A stretch of DNA of 64,000 nt from Isoetes taiwanensis (GCA_021234155.1 JAJEKV010000016.1:17728698-17792697), one strand, 5' to 3'; positions 24,806 through 37,513 are shown, counted from the first letter of the stretch. Notes: generated by a model from the letters alone, not told the origin. Numbers and translations are program-made.

Positions 24806-25119
24806 CAATACATTTGGAGAGAGAGAGGGAGGGAGGGGGCCTGGGGGAGGGGGGGGAGGGTCTATCCTTGTTAGAGGCATTTCAATTTTTTAAAGATCAT
24901 GAGGGAGCATTTCGATTTTTTAAAGACCATAAGGGAACTGAAATGAGACCCATTTTGCAATGTGGCGAACTTGGTAAGTCCCCATGCTAGGGTTCCATGC
25001 AATGTGCTACACATTAGGGGAACCAACCATCGATCTTTAACCTTCACTTATCCTATCTACGAAACTTGAATGATGAGCATCATAAGCTTCAATGCATGTT
25101 CTAGTAATTCAAATCAACA

Positions 25120-26935
25120 CATCAAGATACAAATTGAATGCCTAGTACTTGAATGAGGATTTCATTGTTAGATATCACGGAGCCTGGAAGCCCATGCCCC
25201 TTGATCCGAGCCCAATAAGGAGACTTGTGAATGTGCTGGCAAATGTTAAAGCCTTCTCTAAGCAGTGGGGTAGGGATTTTGTGCGGCAGGAAAAACATCT
25301 CCTGAATAAGTACAGTGAGTTGGAGCAGATTAGACTTCAGGAAAGTCTTCATGCTAGGGAAGTAGAATTATTCAAACAGATCCAGGAACTTAAGTTCCGA
25401 AGTATTAAAGCAGATAAAATGAAAGCAGGCCTTTTGTGATTGAGGGATGGTGATAGGTGCACAATGTCTTTTTTCTCATCCACTCGGCTGCATTGCCAAA
25501 GTTCAGGTCTCACCTCTATTTCATGGAGAATGGGATCCACGTCCCCACCCCTAAATAACTACATTTCACATCATTCTCCCAGAGGAAATCACTTCTCTTT
25601 CAGAAGGAGTCGATGGACATTGTACATTTAAAAGTCAAGCCTATTATCTTTCATGCGCAACAACAAGATCTCGAGGCTCCTCTCACAGAAACGGATCTGA
25701 AGTATGCATTATTCCTGATGGCTAACAGGATCTGTTGCAGTCTCATTAGTTGGATAAGATACTTAACACGGTTTCATTGCCCTAATCCCTATGATTAAGG
25801 ACCCTATTGTAATTTCTCATTGAAGGCCGATTACCTTGCTGCCAGTAGTATACAAGATCATAGTCCCTCCTTCTCCTCCACTGTTTGAAAACTGTTGGGG
25901 TCTGCTAGAGCAATGGTAGTTTTTCAAGGGCATCCATCACAGTTTTTTCACAGTGAAAAGGGGAGGGGCATTAGGCAAGGTTGTCCACCGGCACCCTTTC
26001 TCTTCATTATTGTAGCTGAGGGGCTCATGGACGATGGTCTTATTGCTGATTTGAGCATAGCTGATTGTTCCCAAATAGTTTGCAATTAGTATATTGATGA
26101 TACATTCCTTTTGGTGGAGGCTTAGGAAGGGAGTCGTGATGCATTGAAATAGCTTTTGGGCTTATTCTTCCTTGCCTTAGGTTATTTGTTGAATTGGCAA
26201 AAGTGTAGCGCAATTTGGGCACTGGCTGGTCCAATCCCGGGTTATCTGTCACAGTATCCTTGAAATCTTGTTCCCCGGGCTCAACCATGGGATCGGTTCA
26301 TTCTCGATCTTCAAAGGCATTTGCTTTGGTGAAGAGGTGCTTCTTTATCAATGGCCGAAAGAATAAAGGTAGCTAAATCTCTTCTCAAAGTATGCGTGTT
26401 ATGTGGTTTCAGAGCTCCTCCTCACAAATTTAAAGAGATCATTGCGCTAGTTCAGAACTTTGCGTGGGGCGGCCATGAGATAGGTGTAGTTGTAAAAATC
26501 GCATGGAGTAATGCATCTGCCCCAAAAAGGATGGTGGCCTAGGTATGTCTGATCTCAAGCTTCATGATAAAGTTCTTCTTTTCAAGTTCCTTTATAACCA
26601 TGTGGAATGCATCTCCTTGCCCAGTCTTTGGAGCATTGTATTGCTTTTGGCAAACCTGCATTTAAAACTCGGTTGCGATGGGCTTTCTTCCATTCCCTTA
26701 AGCCGTTCTCGCATGCATTGCCCTTTCCAAAAAATCTTTGCACACCTGGAAAACTGTGAAGCCCTTGGTAACTATTGACCCGTTGCATTGCATTCCTTCT
26801 TTTTATGGATTCCCTTTGATCGTCTCCTGCTTGCGGCCTCTTTGCACCTGAGAACTCAAAAGAGGTGGCACCACGCTGGTGTTTTCACACTTGATGCGTG
26901 GTACTACAATGAGAGGCTTTTCAGTAAACGTTGTT
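25120..26935 (+). mobile_element. LINE non-LTR retrotransposon ORF2 remnant
   Basis: Plus-strand fragments in LINE ORF2 order: a helix-rich linker with EKHLLNKYSELEQIRLQES (about 25285-25345) before the RT; an RPITLLPVVYK-like segment (about 25830); the RT motif IRQGCPPAPFLFIIVAEGL (25970-26027); the catalytic motif YIDD (26090-26101); then GYLLNWQKCS-like sequence (26180-26215). Stops and frameshifts throughout. The 3' end lies at or just before the start of LTR element X near 26935. Confidence 0.8.
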
Positions 26936-27365
26936 TATAAAAATACGCGATCGTCACCATGAATAATTAATATTTATATTAGTTATTCATGTTCATGATT
27001 AACAAGGTAAGGTTAGTATGTTAAGTTAAACATAATTAATTAATAGCTAGCTATGCTAAACTAGTTGATACTTAGTAACTGACTATGAAAGTTAATCTAG
27101 ATTTGATCTAGATTAGCATTTTCCACCCAATCTAAATTAATTGGGCAGAAGGAAATTGCTATATTTAGGGCCACCCAATTTGGAGTCTCAATTTGTCCCA
27201 AATTGATTTCGAGGAACTTGGAGGAGGAGAAGCAGCCATAGCCACTAGGAAGATGGAGAACCTTTGTAAACATAGATCTAGCCAGGAAACCAGTTAGTAG
27301 AATAGATAGGTTGAGTTTCTAGCTAGGAATCAACCCTTGTTTGAGTAGCTACGATGTTATCTTAT
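26935..27365 (+). repeat. 5' LTR of element X, upstream part
   Basis: AT-rich, non-coding sequence interrupted at 27365/27366 by the large DNA transposon; the LTR resumes at 36537. The left boundary is inferred from the end of the LINE remnant and is approximate. Confidence 0.4.
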
Positions 27366-27395
27366 GGGTGTAAATATGGTAATGCTACCCAAAAA
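27366..27395 (+). repeat. Left terminal inverted repeat of the 9.17-kb transposon
   Basis: Thirty bases from GGGTGTAAAT to ACCCAAAAA, identical to the reverse complement of 36503-36532. The left TTAT target duplication precedes it. Confidence 0.9.
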
Positions 27396-27605
27396 AACGC
27401 GAAAGCACTTAGCACCTAAAGCACTTCCAAGCACTTAGCAACCCGTAGTTATACCTCCCACAATCTCGACCTCGGTTCCGCGCGCACCTAGCTTCCAGGC
27501 ACCTTCCTTTTTTTTTTATCCCAATTTGTGTTTCTTTTGCTCTGTTTTTCTCCCGTTCGCATCATAGATCAATTATCCGGAACTTACATTCGTGAATCGA
27601 TTACA

Positions 27606-29440
27606 ATGGTAGAGGAGGCAGTTACAGCTGATGATTTCGAAAGGATACACGGCCTTTCAAACCATGGTTTGCAGCCTCCGAAAGCGTATTCAATTGGTCG
27701 GGTAAATAATGTTACACAAGAACAAGTGGGAATCGGGTTTGGCAAGAACCCTCAATTCCAAGTCAAGACCGGCACTAAAGTTGCCGCTATTCAGCCACAT
27801 CCGGCCAAATTGGACGCTTTGTTAAGGATTCTTTATCCAGATGGGGTTTCAAACAATGAAGTTAGGGGAAGCAATTTGCCCTTGCATTTGCTTGGGAAAA
27901 TTGCCAAGAAGGTCTTGAAGATCCCGGGCCATCAAATCAATTGGGCTGCATATGGTGCAATGTGTTATGGTTTACGTGCATAGCAGTCGAGAGTTCGTGG
28001 TTTTAAAGAGAAACAAGAAATTGATTCAAAGCCTCAGCCGAGCAAAAGAGGTAGCAAGTAGTAAAACTTGATCGCATAAACTTGAAACTGAATCGGCAGA
28101 TAGTGACAGAGAATCCGAAAAACTTATGATCAAGAAAACTCGATGGAAAAAGAAATGCAGGATATAGTTGTTAGCCCGGCAAATTTAAGAAAAGTCAAAT
28201 GACAAAATTTTTAAAAGGCTAACCTAAAAAGACACAAAGATGGAACAATTGAAATCACCGCTTGTTGAAAAGAGGGGCCTGCTCATGACACGAAGTAGAA
28301 CATGAAATAAAGGAGTTGGAGAGAAAGTTAATGTTTGAGGAGTATGTTTGCAGAGTCCATGGAGTCATTATGCACACTGAGATCCGTGATCTGATTTTGA
28401 AGAAGGGAAATTTGAGGCGTAATTAATTCAACCGGATGGTGACATCAAGGCGTACCAAGGAATATGCAAAAACCTTGACAGCCTAGGAGACATCACGAAT
28501 TCAACTTTCTGCATCAACACCATCAAGAGAAATCTTCCGTGTTTTTACAAAATTTTTGTAATGCTTGTGGTTTGGGATTTCCCGATAAGTACAAGCTTTT
28601 TTAATTCTTGATTGCTCACATGAATATCATGTGATGTGTGTCGCCTTGTTAAAGGAAGGCAAATGTTTGAAATGTGAATGCCTAGTTCCCTCAAGACCTT
28701 TATGTTGAGCTTGGCTTGAGCATTCCTCAAGGTTGCTTGAGTGTTGCTTCCTTTGATCCTAGATTAAGTTTTCAGGAAATTAGATTTGGGATCAAATACA
28801 GTCGGGCAATTGAAGATGTAGTAGATGTGCAATCGGACCAATTGAAGTCCCCTTCTACTAGCAATCTAAGAGAAGAAGGTTGAGACATGTCGTGGATGAT
28901 TCTCGATATTGAAGCGTAGAATTTTCTCGGGACAGTGACCCCAATGCGCTTAAGAATTGGCGAAAAATTGTGAAGAAACAAAGGTCGCCCAGATGAGGAG
29001 ATTGAGTATGTCTTAGACACTCCAACCAGAAGAAGCGTAAGCAAGATCAAGAAGAAAAAGCTGATGTGGTTGTGAAGAAGACAGGGAAGGAAAAGAAGAC
29101 ATTGAATAAAGAAGAGACTAGCAAAAGAAAGGAGGTGGCAAGGCCAAAGCAAATTGTAGAGACCAAAGCCAAGGTTACTAAAAAGTATCCTTTGAGAGGG
29201 AGAGGTCAAAAGAATGATGGGAATGATGCATGGCAAAACGTAACTTGCAAGGCAATGAAGAAGAGGTTGAGAAGGATGTCATGGACAACATAAACTCAAC
29301 CCTTTGCGATATTGCAGGTGCAAGGTTTGAAAGTTCAAAAGAAGTTCATGAAGAGCAGCCAATAAAAGAACACTCGCACCAAACGCATAAGCCGCAAAAG
29401 ACTATCTCGTACAAGATAAAGGTACAAAACTTGCAGCAAT
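27606..29440 (+). CDS. Unrecognised transposon-internal reading frame(s)
   Basis: A plus-strand frame from the ATG at 27606 (MVEEAVTADDF) to 27983 shows ordinary protein composition. An earlier in-frame Met exists at 27528, but it precedes a splice-like pyrimidine tract. Downstream segments such as EEYVCRVHGVIMHTEIRDL (about 28335-28395) and a Lys-rich stretch (29066-29290) have the same coding look but lie in other frames, so either introns or frameshifts separate them. It converges with the minus-strand transposase-like gene. No domain recognised; possibly a second transposition protein. Confidence 0.35.
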
Positions 29441-30739
29441 GATTGGATCCATGATGGGGAATAACAACATCCCTTGAGCGTAAAAATTCATTCCCCGATT
29501 GTTTAATTTGAATTCTTAAATTATTGTATTCATTATTTGAGTTGTCTTCTCGTAATCTTCGGTGGAGTGACCAAGTAGTCCAAAGTGATGAGGACTTAAA
29601 TGTATCCCAATTAACTTCCGTGTCTTGTGCTTTTTAATTTAATCTCAATATTTGTACTTGAATTTGGGTGTGTATTCACTTGATTAATGTTGTGAATGTT
29701 AGGTCCATCGAAGTACAAAGTGTAAATGTAGCTTCAAGTTCCACCGCGACCGCCAATTGTTATTAGGCAAAAAAGAGATTGCTGATTCTAGATCTTAATG
29801 GCGTTCATTGAAGATCGAAAAAGCAATCAATTGAGGGATGATCTTAAAAAGATAAACCCTCAATTATTAAAATCATCAACAACTAACAAAGTAGTTGTAT
29901 TCAAAGTGGGAGTACATGCTTTCTTGCAGAAGCATCTTACCGGTATGACTTAGCCATTTGGTCCTCTATGAACAGACATTTAATGTTCATGAGGTGCTTG
30001 ATGTCAGTATGTCCCCGCTAAGAAAGACAAATTCATATTCATTTGGGACCGAGTTTCGTGGATGAGATGCCTTTCAAGTATCCTTTGGAGTCTTCTAATC
30101 CTATTTTTATGAAGCCACTCCATAAGGTATATGCAGCTTTCCCTAGTATGGCGTAAATGTAATTATTGCAGATGATGAGGTTTACAAGACATTTTGCCCC
30201 CACCATTTACTTCCATCATGGTGCCTACTTTCACCGTCGATAACCGACAAAATTTCGATGTTTATTTGCTTCCAATACTTAGACAGTGTCACATGTCAAG
30301 ATACTTTTAGTCAGATCAAGAATAACACTAGAGCGTAATGTTATACAAGGATTTCCACGGGTGTTCTTGAAGAATTATTCCAAAGGGACATTGGAGCGGA
30401 TAAGAAACCGGTCAAAGCATACCGCAAGGGCGGATTCGATGGTTAGTTGATGCACATCGAAATGTCTTCAGTGCAGACCAGTTGGTTCATCTACAGAAGT
30501 TTTTAGATTCCTGATCCTGGTATAAACTTTGTAAATTGCCTCAATTTTGTTACACAGAGGCATGTAACTATGTGAGTGCAGATTTGCCTCCATTTTGTAC
30601 AGATACTATGAGAGTGCAGATTTGCCTCCATTTTGTAACTACACAAGAATTTTGTACCATCTTGCAATGTAATATATCTTCATTCTCTTTCATTATGTGT
30701 TCTCGTATGTATTTTCTTGAAATTGCAAAGTTAACTGTG

Positions 30740-31000
30740 CAGATGTTATGCTTTCCCAATTCAAGAAAAAATAGTGTAGACTATAAGACTCCTTACAGCC
30801 ACAACCCAAACCTTTTGCAAATGATTTTAATCTTGGCAGGAACTCAAAGGAGTTGAGAAGATGTGGATTGAATTTGGACCAAAGTATTGCATCGGACCTT
30901 GTTCATATTGATGACACCGACCAGGTCAAAATTTGGTCAATGTCCCCGCCGAAGTCAATTTTTTGCGCATATGTTAGTGCCGGAATTTTTGGACTCAATA
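30740..31000 (+). repeat. 260-bp direct repeat inside the transposon, copy 1
   Basis: Matches 34400-34660: both contain CCCAATTCAAGA, AAGACTCCTTACAGCCA, TTTTGCAAATGATTTTAATC, GGTCAA and TTGGTCAATGTCCC in the same order. Neither copy overlaps a recognised domain. Confidence 0.75.
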
Positions 31001-31353
31001 AAAGCAAGATATGTAGAACTAATTTGAAAAGTAATCCAATGTCAAGAACAAATGTGAATAGTAATCAAATCTTTGTGGTGCATGTGATAATTGAAAAAAG
31101 AGAAATTTTTCACATTAATAACACAATAGCCTCGCAGCTCGAATTTAAAAAGAGTTCGAGCCCGCAAAATTACAAAATTGGAGCAAAATTACAAAAAGGA
31201 TGAAGATGGATGGCCTACTCAAAATTGGTAGGTGTCTAAGTACTTGAAGTCTTCACGTAAATCGGTTGGATTATAGTCACCGCTTGCCGTCATTCCACCA
31301 TTCAACACCGGCAATGAGGTACTTTCAGATTGCAGTTGCCATATTTAGCGTAA

Positions 31354-32150
31354 TCAAATTACCATAAGCATCCGACCTCTATGATAGTAATAGCATTCTC
31401 TCAGAATGATCAAACCGGAGCGTAAGTCATGAGAGGGTTGTTCCTTTCTATGAAGTAGTACAAAGACCGCCAACCGGTAAGTTGCTTGACAAAATTCAAC
31501 CGCCCATTTTTTCTCCTTCTCCTCGCACAACTCGCCCCTTAAATTGTACCTGCTCTTATCACTTTCCTTCAAGACATGATCTATATCCGCTAGAAGATTC
31601 TCAAAAGTCTTTTTTTCTTTGCCTTTACTAGTTCCCCAAGAACTAGCAACCCGACCCACTTCTAGATTTCTTGAGCCGCAAATGTACCTTGCCTCTCGCA
31701 AAGTCACAACCCGTGTCCAAAGTTTTTTGCAGCTTTTCTAGGTATTGTTTGAAAAGCCTAGCAGTAGGAGGCCAACGCCTTTTAAGGGAATCCAATTCCA
31801 CGAAAGCAAATGTAGCATTTGTCTTGATCACATACCTCTACTGTGGGGACCCCCCGTGGTACACGAACTCCTCGATCATCCGTGCGGCAACACACCATCC
31901 GGGCCCGGGTCTTTGGTTAAATTATCCCAAGGAGGAGGATAAAAGGAGAAATAAGCCATTTTTTCTTGACAAAAGCGACTCGTGAGATGGATCCAAGCGG
32001 AGAGACCGTAGATCAAAGGCGAGATGAGCGGCTTCTAGGTTAAAAAGAATTCCGAATGCATTTTCGGGTTTAAAGAATTTTGCCATTAAGACCGGCGAAT
32101 GGGCAGGAGAAAACAACAAAGGGCAATTGAAACAGAGAATTCTTCTCACT
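31354..32150 (-). CDS. Unrecognised minus-strand frames in the transposon
   Basis: Protein-like segments such as ENLLADIDHVLKESDKSRYN (about 31600-31540) and KRRWPPTARLFKQYLEKLQK (about 31790-31730) lie on the minus strand downstream of the main transposon gene but in different frames. Charge-rich, helix-like composition; no domain recognised. They may be later exons or a separate accessory protein, decayed or spliced. Confidence 0.3.
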
Positions 32151-32299
32151 TTTGAAGAATTCTCGTCAACTTCGCCAACAATTCTTGTTCAAATCTCCTC
32201 CAATCCCTTCACCAACCTCCCAAAGATCGGAATTCAGAATTAACCTCCCAAAGATACCAAATTTTGAAGACTCTACCTCCCAGAAAAGCCTGTAACGAA

Positions 32300-33400
32300 T
32301 AGAGTGTCTTTGTAAAAGTGCTTTAAGTGCTTTAAGTGTTTGTGGCGTAAGAATTTTAACATGCTAAAGACAACTAAAAAAGGAAAATACCTTTTGATCC
32401 TCGCAGTTTGCATCCATTACACTTCATCCATTACCTTCTATGAGGTAGTTGGAAGGCTACTCATGATCCGTTGGCGTAAAACCTCCCGTAAAACCTCAGA
32501 ATGAAAGTGCCGTAAGTGCTTTTAGTGTTTGGGCAAAGACTTATCGTAACATGCCTAAAAACAACTAAAAAAAGGGGAAAATACCTTGTGATCCTGCAGT
32601 TTGCATCCATTATACTTCATCCATTACCTTCTATGAGGTAGTTGGAATACTACTCATGATTTGTTGGCAAGTGTCTTCATCCATGGTATACATGTTAGAG
32701 TCATCTTCATCCGGATACATGTCAAACTTTGATCTTTACAAGATGGCTATAAACACTAGCCTCGTGTTTGTCCTCCATCACCTCAAAATTTAGACTACCT
32801 GAATTTGTTTGTAATAAAGTCCCGAGACAATAACTTCTTCTACCCCAAACACATTCCCCATCCATCCTTATAATTTTCTAGCAAAGTATTCTTTCTTCCG
32901 ATTGCACCTAAGCACATAAAAAATCTACCCCTTCTTCATTACCTTCTTCAAATTTACAAAGAAAATTATCCCCCACTTCTATCATGGAACTCATTACATC
33001 ATCTTCATCCTCTTCTTCTTCCTCAATATCAAACTCGGCCTCTTCTTCATTTTCAATGTTGTCACCTGTATTCCTAGGTTCCTTTTAACCTCAACTCACC
33101 GTTCTCCCAATCACCAATTCGACTCACATACACACATTTATCCCACTTGAATTGAATGCAATAGTTGCAAAAGCATGACAATGGTCTATAAGCTACCTTT
33201 GAAAGAGTTTTCCTTGTCACATGGCCTGATGCGTTGAATCTTTGTTGTTCCCTTCAAGGTATGGCATTCAATTCTTTCAGATCTGTCAATGTTTGAAGAC
33301 TCCACCTCCCGTAATAACTGTAACATCAAGTGTCAGTAAGTGCTTTAAGTCTTTGAAGCGGCCAAAGACTGCCTAAAAAACAACAAAAAAGGAATAATAC
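32300..33400 (-). repeat. Triplicated transposon-internal segment
   Basis: Three related segments (about 32300-32440, 32480-32650 and 33310-33510) share AAGTGCTTTAAGTGTTTG, CAACTAAAAAAGG, ATACCTTTTGATCC and GCATCCATTACACTTCAT. The AAGTGCTT words match the subterminal repeats near both ends. Confidence 0.6.
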
Positions 33401-36205
33401 CTTTTGATATCATTATCGATGGATGATTTTGAAAGTACAATTGGAGAAAATTAACAACCTCATGTGCACACCGCAGGTTGCATCCATTGTACTTCATTTG
33501 CTCTTGAGTTAGTACCCTCTTTATAACTCGCACCAAGACCATCATGCTCACCTTTGCCATGTGAGCTAGCAAAAATTCCATAGGAGATCCTTACCCTTTC
33601 TCCCATAAAATCTACCAAGAAAATGGAATGGTCTTGAAGACTTGAACTGTGAAGAATGACCATCACTCCAAAATACATGTTTCTTATATTCAACTCCAAT
33701 ACTTTGCAACCAATCAGCATGCATTTGTAGACAATGTTGGACAAATTCGTGTCATGTGTTTTGTCATCACTAATATAGAAATGAGTCTCCTTCACAATAC
33801 CTTTGAGAGTTTGTTTTCTCTTCTCCTTGGCCGAGTCCTTGTTCTTCTTGTTCAAGCTCTCTTCCTCTCTCTTCCTTCTTTCTTCTTCTTCTTCTTTCTT
33901 CATCCTCCTGTAAGTAATATGCACTAGAATTGACACCGATCAAGATGCCAATGACGAGGATTGAGCTTCTGTTGGATCTTAAACCGTAATTTTCTCGCAA
34001 AAGTCTATGGCGTAAAACAATAGTATCATCTGGTATGGTTGCCAAGCATTTCTTGAATTCCTTAGCTTGCCAATGAGCTTTATAATTATGTGGAACAAAA
34101 GATTTCATAGTCTTTTTGCATGCTCATTAAATTCAAAAGCAATTGCCGCCTCTTGTAGGCCAATCTAGTAACCTTTGCAGGTTTCTTAGATAGCTTGGCA
34201 GTATTCTTTCTTTGGACTTCTTGCTGTCAGTTCAATGTCAAATGATTAGCTCAACTCCTAAAAAGTAATATGCTTGAATTTGATAGTTAGTACCTTTTCA
34301 AATACTTTCCATTGGACATTGATAGACTTTTGCTTGTTCCTCTCTTTAGGACATGTTGGCAACCTGCAATACAAAAACAATAATGGCAGATGTATCAGTT
34401 ACAGTAACTTTCCCAATTCAAGAGAAAACAGTCTAGACTCTAAGACTCCTTACAGCCAGAACCTAATGGTTTTGCAAATGATTTTAATCTTGGCATGAAC
34501 TCAAAGGGGCTGAGAATATGTGGATTCAGTCTGGACTGAAGTCTTGCATCAGAGCTTGTTGAAAATGATCACACTGACCGGGTCAAGAATTGGTCAATGT
34601 CCCTGGCAGAATCCAAGATTTTGCACATCACTCTAATAGGATAATTTTGGAATTCTATCACCTAGATTAGACTCTGACAACTCTGTAGAATACCTGCAAA
34701 CCTTAGTGCTTCAAATAAAAGCAAGGCACAATGTGATTTAGTTACAGACTTAGTTATTTCAAGGTAGCGGACTTTGAAATTTCGTGAGAACATAAATGGG
34801 AGGCATGAACACTAAATCTTTTCTTGTGTTTGAGTGAAGCTGAGCATTCCTATCAAGCAGGGACACTCACATACAACCTGGACAAGATAACTCTGTTGAG
34901 GAAAAGATGAGCAAGACTATCTGACAGGAAACAGGTTTAGATTAGATACTACTTAAAAGTAATGTACAAGCAAAAGGAAACCATACTTACTTCTTTAACC
35001 CACACTTTGTACAAGTCTGCATCAAACACACGTGCTTATGCCACTCTTCACTCTCATCCTTTTGGCACACCACCATTCTCCAATAATCACTAGTTGATTT
35101 AATGGTGTTCTCCTTGGCCATACAGATCTGACCTGGGCCACAAACTTTGCACTTACATTTACATCCCTTGTGAACACCATGAGGATCTGTCCTCATATTA
35201 TTGATGGCCTGCCTTACAAATTCTAAATGCAAATGGTATTGGCAGCAACATGTCTCTCTTTCTTTTAATTTTCTAATGTAGCTTGGCTTCGGTTTCGAAA
35301 GCTTCTTTGGGACATTTTCATATCCGGATGTTCCTTCTTGAAACCAAGATATAGTTGAACCTTGCACAATGAAAAAAAATTTAGTACTTTCTAAACAAAA
35401 GAAAGAAAGAAAGCATTCAAAATGTATGGTCGAAACTATACACGTGTCATCTCTAGCGGATGAATAGGATGATCAATTTTCTCACCTTTATCATTCAAAT
35501 GCTTCCTCACATGCTTCTTATAAGGTGATACTCGGGTATTTTCATCCCAATACTTCCCCGACCGTGGCTATTTCTTCAGCTTTGTGAAGGCATCTTTTCT
35601 TCTCTTCCTTCCAAACATTGACCAAAATACTTGATTCGCAGAAAATTTCGTCTTCTAAATGTCATGGCAACAGTTTTTCGTGGAATAGATAGAACCCTTG
35701 AAATTGCAGATTGATTGATCCCTAGGCCCCAAACGGCTGCCATTTGTAGAGTGCTCTTTCTTGCTTGCAAAATATCGGTTTTTTCTTTGCATTTTTGGGC
35801 CTCGCATTGTCTCTCGGACATTGGAAATCATGGTATGCATTACACCCGGGTTCTTGGGATCCGGTAATTCTCCTTGCAATGGTAAATGTGTATTTTTCTT
35901 CAAAAGTCTTTGAAGAATTCTCCCTTTGTCTAAATCCTGCGAAACATTCCTCACAATGTGATTAAAAGAGTCGGTTAGCTCTTTTGACGGCTCTTGCAAC
36001 CTTCTATCAATCGAGAAAATGTTTTCTCTTCTTCTCATTTGGTGCAATGTTTTTCTTTTTCCTTTAGTTTCAATCTCTTTCTGGATTCTTTCTTCCTCTT
36101 GGCTTCAAAATCCAGATAAATTCTCCTTTCCTGATCAGCAATGCTCTCGGAATTAGAATTGGGATTGGCATTCGGATTGAGAATTGCAAGTGAATTATCA
36201 GCCAT
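33345..36205 (-). pseudogene. Transposase-like protein of the HGKGEHDG family
   Basis: Begins at the ATG at 36205 with an Asn-rich then basic N-terminus. In order on the minus strand: helix-turn-helix-like INQSAISRVLSIPRKTVAM (about 35735-35675) and KYFGQCLEGREEKMP (about 35620); a Cys-rich segment with CCCQYHLHLEF, CKCKCKVCGPGQIC and HVCLMQTCTKCG (35270-34990); HWQAKEFKKCLATIPDD (about 34075-34025) followed by a frameshifted IDFCEN-like acidic motif; VKETHFYISDDKTHD (about 33800); and SHGKGEHDGLGA (about 33570-33535), then EQMKYNGCNLRCAHEVVNFLQ-like sequence. I recall this motif order from uncharacterised eukaryotic transposon proteins; the DDE-like catalytic role is inference. Frameshifts and probable introns separate the blocks, so activity is unlikely. 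Confidence 0.6.
34400..34660 (+). repeat. 260-bp direct repeat inside the transposon, copy 2
   Basis: Partner of 30740-31000, diverged by substitutions and short indels. It lies between the Cys-rich and the HGKGEHDG-encoding parts of the minus-strand gene and is probably intronic. Confidence 0.7.
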
Positions 36206-36502
36206 GAGAACAGATCAAAGATTGAAGTGGATTGGAATTGAAGACAGCCGGAAAAATCTCAGTTACAGAAATCTTGAAGAATGACAACCAAGAATTTCCC
36301 TCCAAGAATCCGGCCATCTAGAAATCCCGCCAAACATGAAAATTCATCTCCCAATTCGCGCGGGATCATCCATGTCATCGATCCCTACCTCCACGTGATG
36401 ATCCGTTCTATTTCTGGAGTAATCATCAAATGATGTCGTTGAACGAAAAAGCACTCGAGGGTAAAGCACCTAAAGCACTTACAGCACTTGTCCGGACAGT
36501 GC

Positions 36503-36532
36503 TTTTTGGGTAGCATTACCATATTTACACCC
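36503..36532 (-). repeat. Right terminal inverted repeat of the 9.17-kb transposon
   Basis: Exact reverse complement of 27366-27395, followed by the TTAT duplication at 36533-36536. Confidence 0.9.
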
Positions 36533-36536
36533 TTAT

Positions 36537-37499
36537 GTTGATTCTTAATTTGAAGTTATGAATGGATGTATAATAGTTCTTTGCCGCATCTCTTGTGCTT
36601 GTGGGAAAAAAGGGGTAGAGACCAAAAAGCTAGTAGGGTTATAGATGTTTTTGGTCAGAATTCCATAAATCCCAATAAATGCAGCCTGTGTACAAGAGCC
36701 CACTTGGCTATAGATGTTATGTAATAACTTAGCACTTGATAATGGGGATTGAGGTTATGGAGGTAGGACCCTGTGAAGCGTGACTTCTGGAGTCCTTTTA
36801 GCGAGCTAGGCTTATAATCGGTCACTATGTATGCGCCGGGTATAGGTTTGACACCCTTGGGATGCAGATGTCATTATGAAAGGTCATCCTGGGCTCGATA
36901 GGTGTGGGTGAGCTCAACCTATGGATTCTGGGGGGTAAGTCGGGTACGGATGAGTGGCGCCTCCTCTAGCTCATCCACAATCTCATTATGGTCCTAGAAG
37001 GGACTTTTCCCATTCCTGCCTCTATGTACCAGGGAAATATAACCTTGAGTAGCTCCATAGAGTGACTTCATGGGATTGCATCTCCGGATGGGTATAGTCG
37101 CTACTCCGCATGTTTTAGCCTATCTGCAAATTGTGCACAGGAAGGACGGATGGAGTGGACTACCCTACCCAATGTTCTATGCCAGTCAATACCAATGTCA
37201 TGACTCTGTCTGTTGTTATCTAGAGATCTTGACTATCAGCCGAACCCCTTTGAGTCTGAGCATGGGGTAGGACCCATATTTATGATGCATTTATGCATTT
37301 TATATTGATGTTCATTTATTGATGATGGATGGGCCACCCTTGGTGGTGGCATATTATTATGTATTGTTGCTAGTGCTAACATGTGCATATGCTTCTGCAG
37401 TATAGGATATCTAAGAAGAAGAATGGGGTGAATGACACTCCGCGTCCTTTGCTCTGACACTTGGTCATCACAAGTGGTCTAAGTTTGGAAAGCATCACA
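36537..37499 (+). repeat. 5' LTR of element X, downstream part
   Basis: Continuation of the LTR broken by the 9.17-kb transposon. It ends AGCATCACA at 37499 directly before a primer-binding site. It shares with the nested solo LTR and with element Z the core GGACGGATGGAGTGGAC plus ACCCTACCCAATGTTCTATG (about 37128-37190), and with the solo LTR the words CCCTTTGAGTCT and GGGTAGGA. Confidence 0.65.
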
Positions 37500-37501
37500 A
37501 T

Positions 37502-37513
37502 TGTATCAGAGCC
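37502..37513 (+). other. Primer-binding site of element X
   Basis: TGTATCAGAGCC, one base off the usual TGGTATCAGAGC complement of initiator-Met tRNA, two bases after an LTR ending in CACA. It shows that X reads on the plus strand. Confidence 0.65.

Larger units (their letters stand above)
27366..36532. mobile_element. 9.17-kb DNA transposon with 30-bp terminal inverted repeats
   Basis: Perfect 30-bp terminal inverted repeats start GGGTGTAAATATGGTAATGC (27366-27395 and complement 36503-36532), flanked by the direct repeat TTAT (27362-27365 and 36533-36536). Subterminal AAGCACTT/AAGTGCTT words are abundant at both ends and recur inside (32315-32345, 32500-32530, 33330-33355). The element carries a minus-strand gene with HTH, Cys-rich and HGKGEHDG-type regions (33345-36205) and other unassigned reading frames. 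It is inserted in an LTR. I cannot place it in a named superfamily; a 4-bp duplication argues against typical hAT (8) or Mutator (9-11) elements. Confidence 0.8.
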
